Positions 38,042 through 53,251 of a stretch of DNA of 64,000 bases are shown here, in pieces. This DNA comes from Ecdyonurus torrentis (taxonomy: Eukaryota; Arthropoda; Insecta; Ephemeroptera; Heptageniidae), in the NCBI GenBank assembly GCA_949318235.1, contig OX439137.1, forward strand, positions 14,211,291-14,275,290, read 5' to 3'. Below the pieces are notes generated by a model, which saw only the letters and a program-made list of their open reading frames with translations, ran no database searches and had not been told where the DNA came from. The first letter of the stretch is position 1; every line of letters begins with the position of its first letter. A program made the position numbers and the translations under genes.

Positions 38042-39190
38042 TGTGTGTGTGTGTGTGTTTTGCAGAACAACAACAAATTAAAAGAATGGAAAATTGAAGA
38101 CATAGTTTGGTATTTAGGATTTGAACCAAATCGTAATCCAAATACAAAGTAAGCTAAAATAAACTTTTTATTTTTTGTTCATTATAAAAAAAATAATATT
38201 TAAAATTTAACTACGTATATATATATATATGATAAAAATTTCATTTTTGTCTTACCTTCTGTAAAACAACTGGGCTTTCACTCGCTGCTTAATTTGATGA
38301 TAAAAATAACACACAACACCAAAACTTGTCACTATATAAATTAATAAAATACTCAATTCACAGTTTTTAAAAATCTATATACATAGCTATGTTATATTCA
38401 CACACAATTGTGTGTGAATATAACATAGCTATGTATATAGATTTTTAAAAACTGTGAATTGAGTATTTTATTAATTTATATAGTGACAAGTTTTGGTGTT
38501 GTGTGTTATTTTTATCATCAAATTAAGCAGCGAGTGAAAGCCCAGTTGTTTTACAGAAGGTAAGACAAAAATGAAATTTTTATCATCATGTCACCTCGCT
38601 CGATATTCAAATTTTCAAACATATATATATATATATATATATTCATTCTACCATGGTAAATAAATAAATTATAATATTTTATTAAAGGTGGACCATCACT
38701 TTCATTGAAAAAGATACAGTCCGTAGTAAAAGGTAATATCAGAGTATATAATTAAATACAATTTTTCAATTTGTATTTTTTTTAGCTTATAACCATTGAT
38801 CGAAATAAATTTACAATAATAAAATATACTTCTATATATTAATGATGGAATTATTAGTATATATTCCTACTAAATTCATTCAAATATATATTTTTAAATA
38901 TAATTAATTTTTTATATTATATTCCATATAAAATTAAATAACAGTATACTTATATTTTAGTGGAAAATTCATAATATAATTATAATTTTTTCTGACTTGA
39001 TAATGTTTATCAATTATTATTATTAATATATTATGCTACATATATTTTGTGCAGATTGAAAGAGCGAGCATACTTTGGATTTACTTTAGGTGGTACCAGC
39101 AAAGAAACATTGATACAATGGAGCTACGCATTTCTGCATACAGTTTACATAAAGCAGATCTCAGATGCAATTTCCAAGAAATCAAAATAA
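32493..39190 (+). CDS. RhoGAP15B: RhoGAP15B/ARAP-like protein: PH-PH-RhoGAP-RA-PH
   Basis: Twelve exons join in phase to 939 residues: 32490-33523, 33790-33976, 34505-34640, 34757-34975, 35122-35334, 35474-35664, 36364-36597, 36711-36935, 37205-37324, 38066-38148, 38688-38732, 39055-39190. Residues 1-235 are disordered, with two YVDM motifs and class II SH3-type prolines (PLPPSR, PPLPIK). PH modules lie at about 250-395 and 398-495. The RhoGAP domain is about 508-682; its arginine finger lies in EGIYRR (about R533), and LKLYFSELPEPL plus NMMDASNLAYVW are conserved. An RA fold lies at about 717-797, and a third PH at about 813-925. The order matches ARAP proteins without the ArfGAP domain, as in fly RhoGAP15B. 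Expected role: inactivating Rho GTPases at phosphoinositide membranes. Poly(A) signal at 39305. Confidence 0.88.
34181..34485. mobile_element. TA-flanked MITE in RhoGAP15B intron 2
   Basis: The termini GGGCGTGTGCGC and AACACCC are flanked by TA. The body shares AATGAATAACATTKCT and AGCATAGGACAAACGT with the element at 61553-61777. Confidence 0.65.
36040..36265 (+). mobile_element. Possible LINE 3'-end fragment
   Basis: GC-richer sequence ends in GCAATAAAGCCTATTTTGAA followed by a TTGAATTTAATTGAATTGAA-type tail. A second ACAATAAACCCTATTTTGAG occurs at about 36320. Such endings are typical of non-LTR retrotransposon 3' ends, but no reverse transcriptase is present. It lies in an intron. Confidence 0.35.
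37950..38060. repeat. TA then GT microsatellite beside a splice site
   Basis: About 85 bp of TA and about 20 bp of GT end directly at TTTTGCAG, the acceptor of exon 10 (38066). Confidence 0.9.
38231..38584. repeat. Perfect 354-bp palindrome in RhoGAP15B intron 10
   Basis: Two 177-bp arms are exactly complementary, with no spacer. The centre is CACACAATTGTGTG at 38407/38408. The arms start GATAAAAATTTCATTTTTG. No TTAA or other target duplication is evident. It has no similarity that I can see to the TTAA family. It could be a very young fold-back element or a sequencing/assembly fold-back artefact. Confidence 0.9.
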
Positions 39191-39708
39191 AACTATTTTT
39201 GCTTTATACATCTTCATTAAAAATTAAACGTTTATTTTATGTTTGTGATCCATTCATTGTTATTTGAAAATCAGTTGACAGTTTTTGCATAAAACCTATT
39301 AGCCAATAAAGTATAATGTATATCATTTGGAATAATGAAAATATAACTATTGCATCAGACACCTAGAAAATTGAAGCACTGATTTCCAGTTATAATTACT
39401 TTTCTAATGGAAAAATAAATTGCTCACTTAATATGCATCAATAAAAACTAATTATAACTTTTTATCTATGACGACACATTGCTGTTGACATTTTCATTTC
39501 TGTAAATTTATAGCGTGTTAGTTTTTCTTTAAAGTAAAAAATTAATACGTTTCTTATTTTTAATAAAATTTATGTATACTGTATGTATATATTACTTAAA
39601 AATTTTTATTTTTTTTATAAATATGTCTGTTCAAAATAAAAATGGTGTATTAAAATGTTTCTGTTTTATATTATGTTATTGTTATAGTTGTTAAATATAA
39701 AAACTTAA
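39191..39708. other. 3' UTR and intergenic sequence
   Basis: The AATAAA at 39305 is the likely poly(A) signal of the RhoGAP15B-like gene. Nothing further seen. Confidence 0.6.
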
Positions 39709-40044
39709 AGTAATAGACCAGAGAAAAACATTTTAGCATTTATATCACAAAACACTTTATGGGATTTACATAAATACCATTAATTTGTCTCAAAACCCAA
39801 CAGTAGCCCCGTAGCAGTGATTAGAAAATTCGATCTATGCAACCCGCACAACATTTTCATACTAATTTTTGCATGTTTCTGACGTCATAAACATGAATTT
39901 TCACGCAAATTGCTACTTTACAGTTTTTTCACGCTCTCTCGTGGGGCTACATTAACATTTAGGTAAAAGTTGTTATCAGTTTTAAAAATCCCATTTCATG
40001 TTTATTCATTAAAAAGCACATGTTGTTTTATGTGGTCTATGGCT
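39709..40044. mobile_element. TTAA-flanked element D
   Basis: Termini are AGTAATAGACCA and TGGTCTATGGCT, bordered by TTAA on both sides. TGACGTCA is at 39880. An inverted, diverged copy lies at 45327-45657. Confidence 0.8.
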
Positions 40045-41360
40045 TTAAATATCACCATTAATATTATCTTTCAACAAATTTTGATTGTCAATAAAAAAAA
40101 TGTAGAACTGCATGTAATATAAAATTATTTATGCAATGTACCGTTATATGGCTATAGTAATTAAGTTACATAAAAATAATTATTTAAAACGCATGCAGAA
40201 ATTAGAAAAGCTTCCATCAATCTGGAATACACAAAATATTTTTATTAATATTATGTATTATTTATTTTTCATTGAACTTTATAATTAAAATGTTCCTATT
40301 TACATATAACTAGTATTTTATTACAAGACCATCCAAGAGTAATAAACGAAAAATTAAATTAGTTTCATTTCTAAGCAAATGCTATATAAATTATTTCAAA
40401 TGTCCGTCATCATTGACATTTCAAATTTTTATATGACAAGTTAATGTATAAGATAACAATAAAATAAAAATTAAAAAATAATAATGATAAAAAATATAAA
40501 TATATATAAAATATTGTCTTCTTCAACACTTCATAAATAAATGCAGCAGTTGCGTAAATTGAAGAGACACAAAAAAAAAATTGTGTTTTTAAGATAAGAA
40601 AAATCCTTTTAAAAACAGACATTTCAAAGGTCTAATTTTATATTAATTGTTTGTTAAATATCTTATCTGTATAAAGTTTTAGCATATTTTAAAATTATAG
40701 CAAAATTCTAGCATGATAAGAAAGGATTTCTGACAAGGCTATGCGTAAATAATGTTTGAAATTAATATAGGTAATCTAGAAATCAAACTATATTATCTCA
40801 TTATCTCTCTTTTTTTCCTCCAATCTGTTTAGTTTAAACCATATATTTAGAATAAAAAATTGAAACTATTTTAACTTTTATGGTGCTTGTTCTTTAAACT
40901 GGTGAGTTTTCATTTAAATATTTATTTTAATTTGAGAATTTTAAAAATTACTGCCCAAAATTATAGATATATTTTATACTATTTAAATCCAGCGCATGCT
41001 TTTCTCATAAGAATAACATTGCAAATGAATCGCGAGATTTTGAATGGTAAAATATATTATTGCGGTCCTGTGTACTCGCTTCAAAATTTTATTAAATTGG
41101 ATTAATTTTTTATGTATTAGCTATTTCTATATAATAGGTTGTATACATTTTACATGTATTAATTTACTTTAAAGTATATTAGTAATGTAAATGTAACACA
41201 TAATATGGGTTATTTTTGTTGATTTATTCTATTTTTTATTGTTTTGAAAAATGATAAAAACACAGTCTTTAGCTAACTGGAATCTATAACAAAAACAAAA
41301 GCAAAATATAAAAATGTTTTTATTTACATTGCATTAATTTTGCGTAGTTAATTCAACGGG
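40045..41360. other. Intergenic sequence between the two paralogues
   Basis: AT-rich, no gene supported. It should hold the promoter of the second paralogue, but I see no clear core element. Confidence 0.4.
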
Positions 41361-44300
41361 ATGGAAGACGTTGTCCCAGACGAGGGTTCTCGATGGTTTA
41401 CTGAAACTACAGTTCCAAGTCAGGATTCTTTACCTGACTTAAACAATGCTTCGGCAATTGATACTCAAAATATAAAGCAATATTCCAGTATTGAAGATCT
41501 ATCTGACAATGGAAACATAGAAAATATGAATGCAAACACCAATGTTTTTGCATTTGAAAAGGAACAAATATCAAAAGATTCTGTAAATTCTTCATTTATT
41601 GAAAATATCGCTGCATACCATGATACAAAAGTCAAGGTATACGATGTTATAGAGAAAGAAATTGAAAGTCATTATGATACTCTACCAAAAAGGGATAAAA
41701 TATCTTACTTACCTGATTTGATCTCGAATAGAAATGAAAAAAGTGTAAAAAATGACGTTAATGATAAATTTGATGATAAACCGTTTACAGTTTATAAATC
41801 AACATTATCGGATGCATTAGTTAATACAAGAAACAATCAAACTAGAAATTCAGATGTTAATATCTCATCAAGTTCAGTAAGTTCTGAAAGTAGTAGCTTT
41901 GAATTTCCAAGAGTATTCGTTGATGAACGTGGTGGGTTAAAAAAAAATCATAATGAGAAAATGGTAAAATATTACTCAGAAAATAGAGACAGCATTGAAG
42001 ATTACAGTTACTTTGATATTAATAATGAAAATATATCAAGTAATAATTTAACACCAAGATCATCACCAGTAAATTCTGTAATTCATAATAATGATCAAAA
42101 AGATTCAGATAGTCACAATAATGATCAAAAAGATTCAGGGATTCAAAATAATGATCAAAAAGATTCAGAAATACTTTCAGAATCAATATTTTTAACAATA
42201 AATTCAAAAGAAAACAGTAATCATATAAACCAAACTCACGTAAATAATGCTGATGGCTTTCTTCTCCCAAATTTTGAAAGTGAAACTCAAAGTAATGACG
42301 ATAATAAAATACAATCTAGTGATTCAAATAAAAATGATTCAATTCAAGAAGACGTTATATACGCAACTGCAGAAATTCATGCCCCAAAAATTGCACTACT
42401 TGTATCAAATATTAAAAATTCATTAGTCACTGAAAAACAAAAAAAAATAGCAAATAAAAATAAAAGATCATCTTTTTTGCTGTTGAAAAAAGGACTGCCC
42501 GATTCAAAAAATAGTTTTGAATTTAATAAAATTAATGACAGAAATATTGATTCTTTAAGTTCATCGTCCGATGAAGAAATATTTACTGAATTCAATTCAA
42601 AAGCTGATTTTGAACATTTTAAAGCTGACTCATCTTCTGAAGAAAGTGAAAATGAAATAAAACCTGATGAAATTACACTTAACAAGCTACAACCAGTGCT
42701 TGAAAATGATGATGATTCACCACCACCCTTACCCCCTAGAGGATATTTGATACCAAAAAGTAATTTTCAAAGACAAGAACTTGATATATCATATATGAGA
42801 TTAAAAACAAATGAGCAATATAAATACGAAACCTCAAGAAATACATATTATACATCATTTGCATCATTATTTCAAGCAAAAACTTATGAAAGAATTCAAA
42901 CTACAGAGGAGAGATTACGATTGATACGTAAAGTATTGTTCTGTCAGTCATATATAGATGATGATGAGAATAACCTACTGCAGCATATGACTACTCTGAA
43001 ACCTACATTTGCTAGAAATGTAGATGTTACCATACATCATTCGGAGTCTGTTTGTAAGATCATCGAGAATATAGAATTAGAAATATTCCTAACCTTGGAA
43101 GTAGGATATTTAAAATATGGAATAAATGGACAAGAACTCGAAGTTGATAATATAATCAATATTTCTGCTGAAAAAATTAGGTATTACTTTTTTTTTTAAA
43201 CTTAAATTTATGTACTTAAGTTCTCCTCTCTTTGTGTGTTTCAAAATATTAAAATAAAATTAGTATAAATATGCCACAGGAATTATTTAAATTAAATATT
43301 ACTAAATGAAATTTATAAAGGAAACATAAATTAGATTTATTTTCAAATTTTCAAATATATGTTATAAAAAAAATCCAATAAATAATATTATTTTATTATA
43401 ATATAGTATTTTATGAGATCAGGAGCGATGGAGGATGCATAGCATAGGTAATATTATATATTATATCTCAATTAATAATAATGCGCGGATTGAAAATTTG
43501 AAGCATGACAAAGTAAAAAAATGCATTGAAACTTTTTGACATGACCATTTAGTGTTATATATTATATAAGAAAAAAATATATAAAAAGGGAAATGAAATC
43601 CATTATTTAATTTTGTTTTCTCATCGGCTATACTTTACTAATTAAAAATAACATGTTTTATTTTATATAATTTCGATAGGCGTGACTCAAAATGGAGTCA
43701 TGCATTCGAGGTTACATGGTGTGACTTGAACGCAATGAACGTGTTACGGATAGCAACACGTGGTGAGCTCGAGCGTGACACGTGGCTACAGAGAATCTTG
43801 GAGTGCGCCACGACAGTTTTCCCCCGGTCACTGACAAATAATTTCTCGCGGGCAGGCTGGCTTAGTATGAAGGTAATTTCATGTTACTTTTTGTTGTTTC
43901 TATTTTGTTCACTCTCTCTCTCTCTCTCACTCACTCACTCACTCACTCACTCACTCACTCACTCACTCACTCACTCACTCACTCACTCACTCACTCACTC
44001 ACTCACTCACTCACTCACTCACTCACTCACTCACTCACTCACTCACTCACTCACTCACTCACTCACTCACTCACTCACTCACTCACTCACTCACTCACTC
44101 ACTCACTCACTCACTCACTCACTCACTCACTCACTCACTCACTCACTCACTCACTCACTCACTCACTCACTCACTCACTCACTCACTCACTCACTCACTC
44201 ACTCACTCACTCACTCACTCACTCACTCACTCACTCACTCACTCACTCACTCACTCACTCACTCACTCACTCACTCACTCACTCACTCACTCACTCACTC

Positions 44301-47300
44301 ACTCACTCACTCACTCACTCACTCACTCACTCACTCACTCACTCACTCACTCACTCACTCACTCACTCACTCACTCACTCACTCACTCACTCACTCACTC
44401 ACTCACTCACTCACTCACTCACTCACTCACTCACTCACTCACTCACTCACTCACTCACTCACTCACTCACTCACTCACTCACTCACTCACTCACTCATTT
44501 ATCTAACAGGAAGATGAATGTGACGCATGGACCGCGTGCTGGATGCTAGTTAACGACGTTAGTGTTCACTACAGCGTTCGACCAGATGAAATAGTTGAGA
44601 TGAAGTTGGAGTCTGTTCGTTACGTCGGTAAGTTAAGTGCGAGAATGAAAAAAAATTAATGTTGAAGTAAATTAGTTACTTAAGTTTCTGAAAAATTAAC
44701 ACACTACTCGACGTCTTATTTTTATTAAGTCTTCAAAAATTACTGTAAAAGTTGCTAAATGCATTAAAATTATGCAGATACGGAAACATAAATATAATCA
44801 ATTTGCATGAAGCCTCTTTTTTCGTATGTAAGTAAGTATAATTAAAAAAAATCCTTCTTTTTTTGGCAGTGCTTCAAAGAATGAATAACGATATCAAGGA
44901 CTATTTACACATTACCATTGATTTTACGGACAGAATTCTGTATTTACAAGGCATCTCTGCAGAAGACACCAAACAATGGGAACAATGCTTGCGTATGAGT
45001 TCTAAAATTGATGTTAAAAATGCCTCAGAGGTGCCCGAGGGAACCGTATATGAAGAAATACTAGAGCTGGAGAATATAAGACCCCCAGCAGTTCCGTTCC
45101 GACCCCATGGAACTAAGCCAGAGGGTGAATACAGGGACTGTTATGATAACGTTGATGATAATGATAGCATTACCAAGTTAGAGAATAAAATTGAAATTTC
45201 AAACAATCGTGATAATTCAAATAACATGTTCATTACGGTTCATGTGGGCATGTTTCCGTCTCCAGTTGTTACCCAAGTTGCTGTGAGTATTTAATTTCAA
45301 TATTTATTTATTGGTTATTTATTTAAAGCTATATACTGTAGTACATACACCACATAAAATGTGCTGTTTAAAAAGATTAAACACAAAATGAGACCTCCAA
45401 AACTGATGTCAATTTTATCAGAATGTAAATGTGGCCCCACAAGAGAGCGTGAAAATACTGTATACTATATTTGCGTGACTATATTTCGATTTCTGGTGTC
45501 AAAAACGCAAAAATTAGTATAAAAAGGTTGTACGGGTTGCATAAATCAAAATGTTCTGATCACTGCTAAGTGCTTCAGACAAAAACTAAAGTTATTTAAG
45601 TTAGTCCCATCAAATGATTTGTAAAATTGTGCTTATGTTTTCTTCTGATCTATTCCTTTAATATTCATACCTTTAATAGCCTATATCATCATATAACCAC
45701 AGCTTAAACCAATAATTAATTATTAATATTACTTTTGATATGTTTAGATTGGTCCCGACACCAAGGCGGGTGAGGTGCAGAAAATTTTTGGAAACACTGA
45801 TAATCTCAGACTGCAGGAATACGTATTGAATGGTACTCTGAAGCGGCCATTGCTTGCTGGAGAGAAAATCCTGTCAGGATTACTAAGATGGGGGCAGTGG
45901 GATGAAAGAGACGCCAGGAAAAATCAACTCGTGTTGTCAGAGTGTTCTTTCTATCTAAGAGCTAGAAATTTGGTAACTTTGTTTCCTTAAAGTCTAATTC
46001 CGTATAGTAAAAGAGTCATATAATAAATTTATTTTAAGGGTTGTATATTCAGATGGCTTGTATCTCAAAATTAAAAAGAAAACTTTGAAACTTTATGCTG
46101 ATATTGGAAAGTGAATATAGTAACAGCTACCTAGTATGATAAAATTTTCAGAATCCTTGACCATCATATAAGAGAGAAAATAATTATTGAAATTAACATG
46201 GGCTCTTATGGGACCAACACTTCAAAAAATAATAATTTAAAATCTAGCAATTTTTTTTACATTTTTTATTTTTGAAGATACCATATATCCTAATGTATCA
46301 CAATATGCAAAATTTCAGATTTTTCTTTCTTTTCAATTTTTTAGTCAAATCCCGCAGTATACCTGATTTCCCGCCTTAAAGCACTTAGCAATTTTTTATA
46401 TAAATAAAATTCTTTATAATTCATGTATGCGTATTTTAAGTTACTGGTTTATCATAATTATACATGTTGAATATAATCGTGTGTATTTTTTTTTTCTTTT
46501 TTTAATTAAACGACCTGTAGTTATGTGTTATGAAAACAAAAATAGACATGTAAATTTGAAATTAATTTTTAACTTGTAGTTTGTTATTATAAAACATTAT
46601 TTTTATTTTTTCAGGGCAAGAAAAAGAATTACACAGCATGCGGGGAGGTCAGATTTGCCGACACAACTAATAAATCTAGATTCAAATCTTATTGGATGGA
46701 ATACAGCCTCTCTAAACTGAGACTCTATAGACATCAAATGGTGCGTATTATTTAAACTTTAGTTTCAACTTTCATAGAATTTGTTTGTTTGTTTTTTCTT
46801 TTTTGCAAGTTAATTTTAATCAGGATAATTATTCCATAATATAATTATTCAGTCTTATAACTAGTGAAGTTATTCAGTATTATATAAAACGTGTGTTACT
46901 TTTACTTATTTGTTCATTGTTCATTGTTTGTTTTGTTTTTTTGTTTTTTATTTTTTTTTTAATATTTTTATATATTTATTAATATGTTTGTTTGTTTATT
47001 TATTTTATTTATATATTTACAGTCCAGTGAAATATTATCAGAATGGAATGTCAACGAGTTACTGTGGTTTGTCGGACATGAGGCGAATCGCAATCCAAAT
47101 ACACCGTAAGTCTATAAGTTCTTAATGGAGCTTATTGTTTTAGTGCGCGGGGGAATGCGTGGAAGGGTCCCCTAATTTAGCATTAAGCTTATGAGAAAAC
47201 AAAAACTTTTTTTTTTCCCGGCTCTTGAGAAAACTACTCTACCAATTCCGGATTCTATGGAGACATTTAAATGAGGAATACTAGAAATTCTTTTATGTGT

Positions 47301-48008
47301 TTTCAACCATAGAATTTTTTAAAAATTTTTTTAAACGATCTGATAACCTCTATTACAATTATTAATTAAAATCATCTCAATATATTGTTGTTTTATATTT
47401 TGAAACGTTAACAGAAGTACGCACAACACAAAGTTACTAGTTTTAACTTATCTTATTGATCATTTTATTATTATTGTATAATATAGTTACCACATATTTA
47501 TATACCTTGAATTGCAAGTGGTTTTAGTATACCCTTAAGTAATTAAATCATGGATAATTCTATTCTCCTATGAGATGAGCTTTATACGTTAGTTTTGTGT
47601 AGTTTTTCATTGTGTCATTTCATTGATAAAAAATATTTAATTCTTATATAGGTGGTCCATTACTTTTATACAAAAAGAAAACAAAACAAAGAGGTACGTA
47701 TTTATGATAAGGATATATTATATTTTCGTTTCGTTTATAAGACGAAATATTACTTTTTAAATATAATTAATGTTATTGTGGTGTTATATATGTTTATACG
47801 TTATATGGTCAGAGTATTTCATCCCTAATTTTGATGTCTTTTGGTTGGACTGATTAATAAAATTATAATATTTATTGCGTCATTTTAAAACTGCAAGGGT
47901 AATTTTTTTCTTGCAATGTTTCTTTAAAATCATAGCAGAACCGATACAATAAAGAAAGTATACATTTTTCAAGTAAAAAATTAGTAAATTGATAAATGTG
48001 CTTTTCTT

Positions 48009-48092
<84 letters not shown>

Positions 48093-48241
48093 CACTCTCG
48101 ATGTTCTTTTTGTAAAATATTGATATGTATATTGCGTTTTCTAGGAGTCAGAAAGTGCCTTACTTTGGCTATACAATGGGTGGAACTGACAATGAGGAAT
48201 TCATGTTATGGTGCGCAGCATTCATGACAGCAACTGAATAA
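41361..48241 (+). CDS. RhoGAP15B/ARAP-like paralogue lacking the RhoGAP domain
   Basis: Nine exons join in phase to 1038 residues: 41361-43180, 43680-43872, 44510-44627, 44870-45282, 45748-45972, 46615-46740, 47023-47105, 47652-47693, 48145-48241. Residues 1-490 are disordered and rich in Asn, Ser and Asp, with three NNDQKDS repeats near residues 236-265 and a class II SH3-type motif (PPLPPR, about residue 458). A PH-like region lies at about 500-660. A second PH (RAGWLSMK... to about 755) is followed by an acidic linker with YEEILEL and RPPAVPFRP. An RA fold lies at about 830-905 and a third PH at about 924-1035. The RA and PH exons match the upstream gene in size (225 and 83 nt) and phase. 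Three exons encoding RhoGAP there have no counterpart here. A scaffold or lipid/GTPase-binding adaptor without GAP activity is inferred. Poly(A) signal near 48510. Confidence 0.85.
43911..44497. repeat. CT/CTCA microsatellite filling an intron
   Basis: About 570 bp of uninterrupted CTCA units, preceded by about 18 bp of CT, fill most of the 637-bp intron 2. The array ends 12 bp before the acceptor and stands in place of a normal pyrimidine tract. Confidence 0.95.
45327..45657. mobile_element. TTAA-flanked element E, inverted copy of D, in an intron
   Basis: Bordered by TTAA at 45323 and 45658. The internal sequence GTGGCCCCACAAGAGAGCGTG is the complement of GC-rich sequence in 39709-40044. 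It lies in intron 4 of the second paralogue. Confidence 0.75.
46180..46390. repeat. Diverged repeat related to 63489-63831
   Basis: AATTATTGAAATTAACATGG followed by GCTCTTATGGGA matches a segment of the 63.5-kb element; AATATGCAAAATTTCA is also shared in kind. Ends are not clear. It lies in an intron. Confidence 0.45.
48009..48088. repeat. CT microsatellite
   Basis: About 78 bp of CT, about 55 bp before the last exon of the second paralogue. Confidence 0.95.
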
Positions 48242-48428
48242 TGTCTGGAGCAGCAAATTCATTTTTGTAAAATTCTATATACTTTTAATGTGGTTTGAAT
48301 TTAATCATTTTATATTTTTATACATTACTTATAAGTATGTAGTTTATAGGTTTAATTATGATTTTACTTTGAGGAAACATATGGTATATAAATGAGTACA
48401 ACGTTGTAAACATTTATTAGCTTAATGA

Positions 48429-48468
<40 letters not shown>

Positions 48469-49073
48469 ACTGTCCTTTTTTGATTTATTGGTAGAGCAAT
48501 GTTTATAACAATAAAAAATGACCTGTTCTATTTATGAAAATGTGGTTTTTATTGCCAATTTTCCAATTTATCTACGTTTTCAAATAGCTGTTCTTATGAA
48601 AATATTAATTTATTGAAATTTGTTTTTAATACATTCACAAAGTTGTAGAGCAAAATGGTATTCGATCATATTTTATAATAATATAAAATTAATACTAAAT
48701 GGCAATAGTTCCCATAATAGCAACTATAAACTGAATATTTGATATAACATTAATTTGCCTTTAGTACGGATATTACCTTTAAATATTAGCTCTATACGCC
48801 TTTACTAATCAATATCTAGAAGTATACTATCTAGTACCATCAAGGTTTTAATAATTTTCACGAGTAATTACATTAATTAATTTCATTACACGTCACACGA
48901 TACATTTTAACATTTAAATTTAGCGCGAGTTTTTAGTGGTAAAATATACCATTACAATTTTATGTACTGGGTACAGTACATACAGCATATTATAGCATTA
49001 ATAAATATATAGAGAGTATAGGTTTAACATTTTGTTTCTTTGGATCTCGTTATTATTTAATCTACCATGCACC
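48242..49073. other. Convergent 3' ends
   Basis: The paralogue (+) and the Ly6 gene (-) end toward each other here. A TA array lies at 48431-48465 and AATAAA near 48510. No other gene seen. Confidence 0.6.
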
Positions 49074-51608
<2,535 letters not shown>

Positions 51609-53168
51609 AGTGTTGTAAATGAGAAACTGAATTACTATGTATCAGATGTGAAGTGTGAGGCAAGTATTATTAATTTTTATCTATCAATGATAATACACAA
51701 CTCCAAAACTTCATGATAGCATTTTTGGCATAGGCGAGTTGCATATATGATATGTTGCGCACTCCCACCATGTTTAAATAAATAAACATATTATCTGGAT
51801 AATTTATTATTATCTGGACATATTATCTGGACAGTTTTGGATCATATAAGCCGATCCCTTTAGGAGTCAACTTTATGCTCACTATTTTCACCTTGTTCCT
51901 TTGGCTGGAGCTTGTTCACGTCGTTAATACTTTTTGAGTACGAATGTGTGATTTATAATTATTAATTTTTTGAGATATTGGAGTGGGTAATTCAAAATTT
52001 CTAAAATTAACATTGTAAGCTCTATACCATGCCAAAACTACAGTAAAATTAATACTTAGCCTTGTCAGTGACGTGCCCTGATTACGTAAAGTTGCCTATT
52101 GAAGTTGCACTTCAAAATGTATTATTCCAAGAGTTTAAAAACCACCAAGTTGAAAATTATGCAACTACTTTTTTTTTTTTTTTTTTTTATGCGAGATTTT
52201 AATTTTAGTTTTAATGTTATAATAATGGATATAGGAATTAAAATATGAAATAAAACCATTCATTAAAAAGTTTATTGTATACTTTATTGTATCAAGATTA
52301 GACTCCTTTAATACCGCAATTTATAAATCAAATTCAGAGGGCAAAATTTAATTATCGTGATTATTTTTGGTCTAATCCAGATAATAATCAATACATTTTT
52401 ATCTTTCATTGTAATAATCTCTTTCAAAATATACACAATATTTAAATGTAATAATAAGCTTGGTAAAAACAAGCAATTTAAAAAAAAATGACCAACAAAA
52501 AGATAATAATTTTATATAATATTTTTATTTTTCTGTACTTGGATACTTTATGAAATACCAAAATAATAAACGTATATAGATATCATGTAAAATTTTATAT
52601 TAAATATAAAATTAAATCTTAACAGTATAATAGTCTAGTAATTACAATGTGTCTTTTTATTATTATTTTAAATAAATAATCTCAATAAATGATCAGATCG
52701 AATGACAAACAAAATATAAGGTCAGAATCAAAAGAATTACATAATTTAGTGATTAAAATATTTTTAACCATGAAATTAAATTCTTATTTATATTGAGTGT
52801 TATAATAAAGTTATAAAGCATCAAAATACGTATTTTTACAATGCATTTTTTTGTTAATAATAAAAAACTGATTTTTTATTATCGTATTATTGATATTATC
52901 GATCTGATCAATATTATATAATTTGTATGTAGTCATTTATAATTTTGTTCATAAATGTGTTCAAAAGTTATTTAAAAAAAAGGCTACAATGTAACAATAA
53001 AAATGTACTTCAATTTTAGAATAAACTTTGTTATTTAGCTTTAATTATAGACAAAGTGGTCTTTTATTTGTGGAACTTCCTCAAGTAAATGAATTGATTT
53101 TTTTTTTATATATTTTTGAACATTAGATCAATCTTGGATACTGAAAAAAAAACTTTGGGTAAGTAAAA

Positions 53169-53251
<83 letters not shown>

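Noticed and set aside
32490..39190. An ArfGAP domain, as in vertebrate ARAPs
   Set aside because: Searched the exons of both paralogues for the CxxCx16-17CxxC zinc module; not present.
43726..44549. Ser/Leu/Thr/His-repeat ORFs of 263 and 222 residues
   Set aside because: They run from exon 2 across its donor into the CTCA microsatellite.
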